This document shows, piece after piece, positions 53,900-60,735 of a stretch of 64,000 bases of DNA. The translations under genes and the position numbers were made by a program. The DNA lies in contig JAGLBA010000005.1 in NCBI GenBank assembly GCA_018260475.1, forward strand, positions 84,636 to 148,635, given 5' to 3'. The DNA comes from Chryseobacterium sp. GTDB lineage: Bacteria > Bacteroidota > Bacteroidia > Flavobacteriales > Weeksellaceae. The notes beneath the pieces are model-generated. The model ran no database searches. It was not told where the DNA came from and saw nothing but the letters and a program-made list of their open reading frames with translations. Within the stretch, counting starts at the first letter, position 1; each line of letters begins with the position of its first letter.

Positions 53900-54160
53900 T
53901 GGACATTTGGGGTGGAGGTTCCTGAAATTTCATTTCAAAAAGAACAAAAAATGAGTTCCGAATTTTTTGCCCCTTTCGCAGAAAGGCAAGAGGGTCTTTG
54001 TGCGCCAATTTGAAAAATTGTGCGAACAAAGACACATCTTGCGAATTTTTATCAACAGCAAAAAATGTTTACAATAAGCGTGTGCAAATCCTTCAGACAG
54101 GATTAATTTTAGTTATGTGAGGAAAATATGTTGCTGAAAAAGAAATCAGCGGTCTAGGTT

Positions 54161-54345
54161 GTACTCCATTTGAGCAGGTAGTTGTATCTCGTTTGAGCAG
54201 GTGGTTGGATCTCATTTGAGCAGGTAGGTATATCTCATTTGCGCAGGTAGGTGCGTCTCATTTGAGCAGGTAGGTGTATCCCGATTGAGCAGGTAGATGT
54301 ATTTCGTTTGAGCAGGCGGTTTATATCGTATTTGAGCAATTAATA
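54161..54345. repeat. Eight-copy 23-bp tandem repeat array (iteron-like)
   Basis: The element TTTGAGCAGGTAGGTG plus a variable gtatctc-like spacer recurs eight times. The tgagcag cores begin at 54171, 54194, 54217, 54240 (tgcgcag), 54263, 54286 and 54309; the last copy (tgagcaa) begins at 54333. The period is 23, with 24 for the final step. Copies differ at a few positions, so the array is not a recent slippage product. It could be a set of initiator-binding iterons, an oriT-associated array, or repeats of an IS21-type element end. Confidence 0.85.
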
Positions 54346-54427
54346 ATTTGTGGTTTTTGTTTTATATAAAATTTCTACAATTTCAGTAAGGCAACCTAAA
54401 CAAGATTTTTGATAATTATAAAGTAGT

Positions 54428-54472
54428 AAAAACTAAAAACAACACAACTGGAAAAACTAAAAACAACACAAC
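54428..54472. repeat. Two 21-bp direct repeats (period 24 bp) upstream of fic
   Basis: Two identical copies of an A/C-rich unit (aaaaactaaaaacaacacaac without its last base shown as aaaaactaaaaacaacacaa) occupy 54428-54448 and 54452-54472. A degenerate third copy follows at about 54475. They sit just upstream of the TATATTTG element and could be an operator for the Fic gene, possibly bound by its own N-terminal domain. Confidence 0.6.
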
Positions 54473-54488
54473 AATAAAAACTAATTAT

Positions 54489-54496
54489 TATATTTG
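54489..54496 (+). promoter_or_regulatory. Bacteroidota -7 promoter element (TATATTTG) for fic
   Basis: tatatttg matches the Bacteroidota primary-sigma -7 consensus TAnnTTTG exactly and lies 17 bp before the fic start codon. A clear -33 TTG is not seen at the usual distance, so the promoter may be weak or activator-dependent. Confidence 0.45.
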
Positions 54497-54512
54497 TAGT
54501 AATTATTGTGAT

Positions 54513-56036
54513 ATGGCCACTCCCTCTGAAAAACTTGCAGCCTCTCTTGAAATCATAAAAGTTCTTCAAGACCAAAAAAAGACAGCGATTAAGTCTAACG
54601 AAATTAGTAGAACCCATAGAGAAAGGCTAATAAAAGCAGGGTTTCTCCAGGAAGTAATAAAAGGTTGGTATATACCTAGCAGACCGGACGAGACGCAGGG
54701 TGAAAGCACGGTATGGTTTACTTCCTACTGGGACTTCTGTGCTGAATATTTAACTGAAAGATTCGGGGAGGGCTGGAGTCTTTCGCCTGAGCAGTCGATT
54801 CAGCTTCATACTGGAAATTATACCGTTCCTTTACAACTTCTGGTTAGGGCAAAAACTGCAAAAAATGGAGTAACGACCCTGCTTCATAATACTTCCATCA
54901 TGGAAATAAGAGCCAGTCTGCCAGAAGCAAAAAATACAGTAATAGACCATCATGGTTTAAGGCTTTTTAGTCTGGCTGCGGCAATAATATATAGTTTTGA
55001 AGATATTTTTCAAAGAAAACCGCTCGATATTAGAACCGCGCTATCTACTTTTAGTGACGCATCACCAATTTTAGAAATTTTGTTAGAGAATGGTCGCTCA
55101 ACTGTTGCAGGAAGGATTGCGGGGGCATTCCGGAATGTCGGAAAGGGTCGTATTGCCGACGAAATTATAGAAAGTATGAAGTCGGTCGGATATGATGTCC
55201 GTGAACAGGATCCTTTTCTAAGTCCCAGCCCTATAACATTCACTTCTCGGGAAATCTCACCATATGTATCCAGAATAAGGCTGATGTGGGAAACAATGAG
55301 GGAAAATATAATCAACATTTTTCCGCCAGCTCCCGGCCTGCCGGCTAATAAGAAAGAATATTTAGAGAAATTGTCAGAAAATTATACCAAGGATGCCTAC
55401 AATTCCCTATCAATTGAAGGTTATAGGGTCAGTGAAGAGCTGATAAATAGCGTGCGTGAAGGAAACTGGCAACCAGAAGCGAACGAACAAGACAAACAGC
55501 AAAGAGATGCGATGGCCGCCAAAGGTTACTGGCAGGCTTACCAGGCTGTTTTAAAAAGTATTGAAAAAGTTTTGGATGGCGAAAATGCAGGAAGAATTGC
55601 GGACGAGGATCATGCTGTATGGTATCGCGAAATGTTTGCCCCCAGCGTAACAGCAGGTATTTTAAAACCCTCTGACCTGTCAGGCTATCGCAATCATCCA
55701 GTTTATATTCGTCGTTCCCAGCATGTTCCTCCTAGTTTTGAATCAGTCAGGGATTTAATGCCTGCTTTTTTCGAGCTGCTTACCAATGAAGAAAACGCTG
55801 CCGTAAGGGTTGTGCTTGGGCATTTTATTTTTGCCTATATCCACCCGTATATTGATGGGAATGGGCGTATCAGCAGATTTTTGATGAACACGATGATGGC
55901 ATCAGGAGGATATCCGTGGATTGTGGTGCCATTAGAAAGAAGAGAAGAATACATGAATACGCTCGAAATTGCCAGTACATCGCAGGATATTGAACCTTTT
56001 GCTAAATTCTTAGCGAGTTTAATAGGTCTAAAATAA
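54513..56036 (+). CDS. Fic-domain protein with AbiEi-like N-terminal winged helix
   Basis: A 507-aa protein. The N-terminal about 60 residues ('IIKVLQDQKKTAIKSNEISRTHRERLIKAGFLQEVIKGWYI') resemble the AbiEi/type IV antitoxin winged helix. A middle domain (about 60-260) is unassigned. The C-terminal Fic domain has the active site 'HPYIDGNGRISR' (about 443-454), which transfers AMP or a related group to a target side chain. An upstream inhibitory helix 'SLSIEG' (about 297) fits the S/TxxxEG/N self-inhibition motif, so it is a class II-like Fic protein. It stands alone on the + strand with repeats before it. It may act as a toxin, regulator or defence effector; the target is unknown. Confidence 0.85.
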   Translation: MATPSEKLAASLEIIKVLQDQKKTAIKSNEISRTHRERLIKAGFLQEVIKGWYIPSRPDETQGESTVWFTSYWDFCAEYLTERFGEGWSLSPEQSIQLHTGNYTVPLQLLVRAKTAKNGVTTLLHNTSIMEIRASLPEAKNTVIDHHGLRLFSLAAAIIYSFEDIFQRKPLDIRTALSTFSDASPILEILLENGRSTVAGRIAGAFRNVGKGRIADEIIESMKSVGYDVREQDPFLSPSPITFTSREISPYVSRIRLMWETMRENIINIFPPAPGLPANKKEYLEKLSENYTKDAYNSLSIEGYRVSEELINSVREGNWQPEANEQDKQQRDAMAAKGYWQAYQAVLKSIEKVLDGENAGRIADEDHAVWYREMFAPSVTAGILKPSDLSGYRNHPVYIRRSQHVPPSFESVRDLMPAFFELLTNEENAAVRVVLGHFIFAYIHPYIDGNGRISRFLMNTMMASGGYPWIVVPLERREEYMNTLEIASTSQDIEPFAKFLASLIGLK

Positions 56037-56058
56037 TAAATATTAGGTATGAGTGTAA

Positions 56059-57163
56059 TAGCCACTACTTGATTTGACAATTTGGGATTAAAAATAGCCG
56101 TCAGTTACCCTCAAAAATCTTTAGTTCCAAAAGTAAGGATTTTTTGGATTTTCAACGAGAGTTTCCAAAAGCTTTTCTCTCGCCATCGGCTTGCTGTCTA
56201 GGAAGGCCTGCATCGGGGTTTTACTGTTTACCATAGCAGTGTTTTCCCGTATGCGTCCTCTCGTTGTTGTTCTAGTCCAGCCAGCTGTCGAGGTCTAGCT
56301 GTAATTCTTCAATACTTCGATATATCTTTTTTCTGAAAGCAACGGCATAAAACTCCTGCTGTATAGTCCGGTGGAACCTTTCACAAATGCCGTTGGTCTG
56401 CGGGCTCTTAGCCTTTGTCCTGGTATGGTCGATGTCCTCGATGGCCAGATAAAGCTGGTACTCGTGTTGGTCCCTCGTTCCACAATATTCAGTTCCCCGG
56501 TCTGTCAAGACCCTCAGCAGGCGAAGTTCCTGCTGTTCAAAGAAGGGAACGACCTGGTCGTTGAGCATGTCTGCCGCGACAAGTGCATTCTTCCTGTCAT
56601 AAAGCTTGGCGAATGCAACCTTGGAATAGGTGTCTATGAAGGTCTGCTGGAGATGTGCCCGACGCCCTTGATGTTGCCCACATAGTAGGTATCCTGCGCC
56701 CCCAGGTATCCGGGGTGGTGCGTCTCGATCTCGCCGTGTGCCTTCTTCTCTTCCTTTGCCTTCTCTAAGGCCGATAACTGCGATTCCGTCAAGACGATCC
56801 CTTCCTGCGCCGACTTGGCCTCCAGCGTCTTCAGCCTAAGTTTGAAAGTCTGCAGGTCGTGCCTGAGCAAATGCTCCTCATGCCTCCCGGGGAGATGGAG
56901 AATCCTTTCTTCCTGAGCTCGTTGCTCACCCTGAGCTGCCCCAGGGCGGGGTTTTCAACGGCCATTTCCACCACCGCCTTCTCGACGGCCTCGTCTACCC
57001 GGTTCTTGATTGACCCTGCATGCCTTGGAGACGTTGCCTAAATGTTGCGCTAATTCTAATACGCCTACCTTGTTCCTAATGATTTTCTGTTGTGTTGTCA
57101 TTATACTTAATCCTGTTTTAAAGTTAATATTTTTATCTTAACTGTCAGATTAAGTTTTGACTA
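56059..57163 (-). mobile_element. Decayed IS481-family element
   Basis: A transposase remnant on the - strand is flanked by imperfect inverted repeats: tagccactacttgatttgac(a) at 56059-56079 and, as reverse complement, tagtcaaaacttaatctgac(a) at 57143-57163. No target duplication is visible. The element is about 100 bp shorter than an intact one because of an internal deletion. It separates the Fic gene from the GHKL defence operon. Confidence 0.7.
56121..57101 (-). pseudogene. IS481-family transposase, broken by deletion, frameshifts and a stop
   Basis: Reading from ATG 57101, 'TTQQKIIRNKVGVLELAQHLGNVSKAC' matches the IS481 start. A deletion of about 110-120 bp then joins to 'NRVDEAVEKAVVEMAVENP'. 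A 1-base loss near 56878 ('RSI' to 'LRHDLQTF') shifts the frame. 'AHGEIETHHPGYLGAQDTYYV' follows, then another shift, then the DDE core ('VLTDRGTEYCG', 'SPQTNGICERFHRTIQQEF'), a TAG after 'LDSWLD', and the conserved tail ending in TAA at 56121. Several independent lesions mean it is inactive. Confidence 0.85.
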
Positions 57164-57275
57164 ATTCATCTAAACATGAGTAGCATTCGTTTTTTTATCT
57201 TTTTATTTGCATATTAACTTAGGATGCAACTTTTGACCGATTATAAATAATTGTTCATTAAAATCATCTTTAGGG

Positions 57276-58511
57276 CTATTTCAAGTTATATAATCTCAAA
57301 CTATGCGGAATTGCAGGTACACCAACTCTTCCGATATATGCCAAATATCTTTGCCGTAACTGATAAATATAAGGAGAATTAAGTTTGTATCCCGATCTTT
57401 TTCCTTCAAAATCAGCTTTAATCTTAACTATAAAAGCAGTTTCAAAATCAATTAATGCTGAGTCATTGCGCATATTTAGCTCAAAAGGAAAAGATGGTAG
57501 AATATGATGACTCATAATACCGTTGTTAAACTCTTTAGTTAAATCTCTCAATTTACCTTCTTTATCTTTTACCTGTTCAAAATCTACCTTTTTGTATTTT
57601 TTCTTATTCTCCAGAAAATCATTAAACTGTTTTCTATTAAATATGAGAAACTCTAATGCTTTTTCCTTTTTAGCATTTACGTCACATTCAGGAGTAAAAA
57701 GGATTGCATATTCTTCCTCACTAAACTTAAAAATATCTCCTGTCATTAACGGTGCATCATCTTTTAATTTGGTGTAGTATATTCTATTATACAACTTTGC
57801 TAAAGACTCTTCTTTATCTCCAACTTCAATGACTACTTCGGCAGCGTCTGCGTCAATAGCATTCAAAAGGGGTTTATTTTGAATTATAGATTCATTTAAA
57901 AGATGATGAAATACACTAATCACTTCAGTATTAGGTTCTGTTCCATCGTTTTGAGCAGTAGTATAGATTTCCTTTAACCAATTTGGGTCTGCGTGTTCTA
58001 ATTCTGAAAAAATTTCTTGTGAAGATTTATTTATAGCCTGACTCCAAATAAAAGGAACATTTAAATGTTTATTATCTGTATCAAATTGATTAATCCCGGC
58101 AATTATTTTATCATATTCGATATTAGCTTCATTACCTGCGTTTTTTGTTTCAAAAAAGATTTTTCCAGGATACAAGGTTTGTAACTCATCTTTTATCTCT
58201 TGGCTTATATTTGCCTGAGAATAAACATAGACGAGAGAATATACTTTATTTGATTTTAGAAACTCTAATGGAGTTTCATCAGAAATAACCAAGCCATCCT
58301 CTTCATCACCTTCTATATTTCTCTCAAAATTCCAATCAAGAATTAAAGCTTTGTAAGTAGATATTGACGTAACAGTTTTTTCTAAGTTATTTAAATTGTT
58401 GATGGGGAGAATGGAAAAATTTCCTTCGTTATTAAATTTATGAAATAAAGCATTTTCAATCCTTCCTGCTTCGAAAATATGATCGTCTGCAAATAGTATA
58501 ACTCCTTCCAT
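57276..58511 (-). CDS. Receiver-domain protein with unknown C-terminal effector (GHKL defence operon)
   Basis: A 411-aa protein. Residues 1-140 form a receiver-like domain with all expected phosphotransfer residues: Asp9/Asp10 ('FADD'), phospho-acceptor Asp59 ('LILDWN'), Ser98 ('VYVYSQ') and Lys123 ('FETKN'). The C-terminal about 270 residues are not a known DNA-binding output; they include 'EEYAILFTPECDVNAKKEKA' and 'NRKQFNDFLENKKKY'. I start at ATG 58511, 1 bp after the kinase-like gene's stop; a longer frame reads back into that gene. Position after a histidine-kinase-like GHKL protein suggests it receives a phosphate or conformational signal from it. Output activity unknown. Confidence 0.75.
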   Translation of the reverse strand: MEGVILFADDHIFEAGRIENALFHKFNNEGNFSILPINNLNNLEKTVTSISTYKALILDWNFERNIEGDEEDGLVISDETPLEFLKSNKVYSLVYVYSQANISQEIKDELQTLYPGKIFFETKNAGNEANIEYDKIIAGINQFDTDNKHLNVPFIWSQAINKSSQEIFSELEHADPNWLKEIYTTAQNDGTEPNTEVISVFHHLLNESIIQNKPLLNAIDADAAEVVIEVGDKEESLAKLYNRIYYTKLKDDAPLMTGDIFKFSEEEYAILFTPECDVNAKKEKALEFLIFNRKQFNDFLENKKKYKKVDFEQVKDKEGKLRDLTKEFNNGIMSHHILPSFPFELNMRNDSALIDFETAFIVKIKADFEGKRSGYKLNSPYIYQLRQRYLAYIGRVGVPAIPHSLRLYNLK

Positions 58512-58512
58512 A

Positions 58513-60732
58513 CTACAATTCCTGATTAAATTTGATGATAAAATTGGCTCCTGGTAAGAGTTTGTCTTTCTCTTGTTCAAGCACAAATATTTCCCCATTA
58601 ATCCGGAGAAGAATTTCTTTAACGATGTATAATCCCAACCCACGTCCATCTGATTTTAAAGAGAAAAATTCATCAAAAACAAAAGGAGCCACATCTTCTC
58701 TAATACCAAAGCCACTATCTGCTATAATTAATGTGTTTTCTTTTGTGTTTAACTTTAATATTATTTCTTTCTCTTTCGTTTCATTTCTGTTGACCCAATA
58801 AATGGCATTATCTAAAAGGTTTATAAGAATTTGAAGTACAAGACCTGTGTTGGTCTTTACTTTAATATCATTATCCTTAATAACCCTTACATTGATTTTT
58901 CCATTTATATCTCGTCTAAAATATTTCAGAACTTTTTCTATACTCTCATAAATACTAATATCTTGAATGGCTTTGCGTTGATTTTTAAACAGAGGTTGAA
59001 TGACCTGCATTTCATCATAGACGAAATTTAGATTTTCATCCAATTCACTTAATAAATCCATTAGTTCCTCATTACGATAATTAGACTTTTGAGTCTTTAC
59101 TTTAAAGTCCTTAATATTTCCCCGCATTTTGGATAATATGGTCAAAGCATCATGAGAGGCTTTTTCTACAGCCATTCCTAAACCTGCCAAGTCTTCCACA
59201 GTGAGCATTCGTTCTTTGATAAGGTTATTATGATTCTCTACAGTCTTAAGAAAGCTATTTGCCTTTTCTAAAACTTCCCTGTCATTGATTTTCTCAAGGC
59301 TATACTTCAGACTATTAAAAGATTTTGATACCACATCATTAGATTCCCTGTATGTTTTCTTTTTGATCTCTAATTTTTGCTTATCAATTTTACTTTCAAT
59401 GTTTAATATTTCCGTCACAGCAGTAACTAGATTTTGAAAATCATCTAAAGCACCATCCACATTCATAATGCCTTGACGATTAGAAGCATCTTTTAGTTTT
59501 GGATTATCTTTTTGACTTATATATACAAATCCTGTCAGATCATTATAACTAATAAATTGACCTGCTCTTACAGTTGATCGTAATTTATCCAAATTCAACC
59601 AATCTATACCTTTTTCACCATAAGGATACACTCTAACACCATCTCTTAGTACGAAAACAAAATTGTCCTTTACAAAAGATTTAATAGCAGGAGTAATAAG
59701 TAATTTATCAGGTTTATTTAAATCAAATGCATAAAATGAAAACTTAAATTCACCACAAGAAAGCTCTTTACTATTCTTAAACCCTTTTTTAATTGCATAC
59801 AAATCATACCCATTCTTATCAAGTTGTTCTATATCAAATAAATTTATAGTTTTTTGAATAGCTCTTTGAGGAGCTTTTGATTCATATTCAAAAGATAAAA
59901 TACCTTTCTCTGAAACCGTCCCAATCATCTTATATTGAGCTCTTTCAATGACATCTTTAAATGTTGTAGCATCTTCCGAGCAATAAATTTCATCATCTTT
60001 ATAAATCTCAATATCAAAATCCTGCCTAAAATCAACACCTAACTTTTTAGCATTTTCGTCTACAGGAGGAATTAATCTTTGTATCGATTTATACAACTCT
60101 TCAAAATCAGATTCTTTCCAATGTTCTCTTAAATGAGATATTCTGACTAAAGTTCCCTTCTCTTTTTTAATTACTTCAGGAGTTGGGTTGTCATACCAAG
60201 TATTATCAACTTGTTCTAATAGCTTAAAATCAATATCTGTTGGTTGGTTAAATAAGTCAACTTTTTCTGGATTAAACTCGGTAAAATCCATTTCAAGCTT
60301 AACCTCATTATGACCTTTCGATTTGGTAAACAATTCAATTTTTTCTCCAAGTTTGTGAATAGCAAATCTCCCAATACCTTTTTCCCCTTGTATGATTCTG
60401 CCTTTGTTCGTCTCGTTTTGCTTACGAACCTTTTTCTCATATTTGCTCGGTGTTGCAGGTCTGAGCCAGACTTTTTCAATAATTTCCAAAGTCATTCCAT
60501 CCCCATCATCTTCTATTTCAATATACGGTTGTTCATTTTCAGGTAAATACCCTAGGCCATAATTTTTTAAATTAAAGAAACGAACTTGAACATTTTCGGC
60601 ATCAGCATCATAACTATTCTTGACCACCTCAATAACTGCTACTTTCTTATCAGTAATCAACTGATCACCAATAATATTCATAAGCCTTGCATAAGGCTTA
60701 AACGGTTGACTATATTTTTTTCTTTCTGACAT
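58513..60732 (-). CDS. Double-GHKL protein: MORC/Hsp90-like N-terminus plus histidine-kinase C-terminus
   Basis: A 739-aa cytoplasmic protein with two GHKL ATPase modules. The N-terminal one (about 10-330) has N-box 'EVVKNSYDADA' (35-45), G1 'EDDGDGM' (74-80) and G2 'GEKGIGRFA' (116-124), as in MutL/Hsp90/MORC ATPases. After a coiled coil (about 430-510) comes a dimerisation helix with a possible phospho-acceptor His527 ('EKASHDALTIL'). A HATPase_c module follows with N-box 'INLLDNAIYW' (637-646), 'IADSGFGI' (670-677) and 'GRGLGLYIV' (696-704). No transmembrane segment. It starts 3 bp after the upstream GHKL-nuclease gene and is followed by a receiver protein, suggesting an intracellular sensor-kinase pair inside a restriction-like operon. 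Confidence 0.82.
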   Translation of the reverse strand: MSERKKYSQPFKPYARLMNIIGDQLITDKKVAVIEVVKNSYDADAENVQVRFFNLKNYGLGYLPENEQPYIEIEDDGDGMTLEIIEKVWLRPATPSKYEKKVRKQNETNKGRIIQGEKGIGRFAIHKLGEKIELFTKSKGHNEVKLEMDFTEFNPEKVDLFNQPTDIDFKLLEQVDNTWYDNPTPEVIKKEKGTLVRISHLREHWKESDFEELYKSIQRLIPPVDENAKKLGVDFRQDFDIEIYKDDEIYCSEDATTFKDVIERAQYKMIGTVSEKGILSFEYESKAPQRAIQKTINLFDIEQLDKNGYDLYAIKKGFKNSKELSCGEFKFSFYAFDLNKPDKLLITPAIKSFVKDNFVFVLRDGVRVYPYGEKGIDWLNLDKLRSTVRAGQFISYNDLTGFVYISQKDNPKLKDASNRQGIMNVDGALDDFQNLVTAVTEILNIESKIDKQKLEIKKKTYRESNDVVSKSFNSLKYSLEKINDREVLEKANSFLKTVENHNNLIKERMLTVEDLAGLGMAVEKASHDALTILSKMRGNIKDFKVKTQKSNYRNEELMDLLSELDENLNFVYDEMQVIQPLFKNQRKAIQDISIYESIEKVLKYFRRDINGKINVRVIKDNDIKVKTNTGLVLQILINLLDNAIYWVNRNETKEKEIILKLNTKENTLIIADSGFGIREDVAPFVFDEFFSLKSDGRGLGLYIVKEILLRINGEIFVLEQEKDKLLPGANFIIKFNQEL

Positions 60733-60735
60733 AGT

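Larger units (their letters stand above)
53784..54512. other. Non-coding region between mobA and fic: candidate oriT/origin region
   Basis: About 730 bp with no credible gene. In order it holds the phased tagact repeats (53828-53899), an AT-rich stretch, a 6-bp stem-loop (aatcct/aggatt at 54087-54092 and 54099-54104), the 23-bp tandem array (54161-54345) and 24-bp repeats before fic (54428-54472). In related elements oriT lies next to the mob genes, so this is the most likely site. The nick sequence cannot be identified by eye. Confidence 0.5.

Noticed and set aside
54161-54345. Repeat array as a CRISPR
   Set aside because: The repeats are head-to-tail with no unique spacers between them, and no cas genes are present.
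58512-58649. N-terminal extension of the receiver protein by 46 residues
   Set aside because: It overlaps the kinase-like gene's conserved C-terminal GHKL region and precedes the receiver fold without homology.
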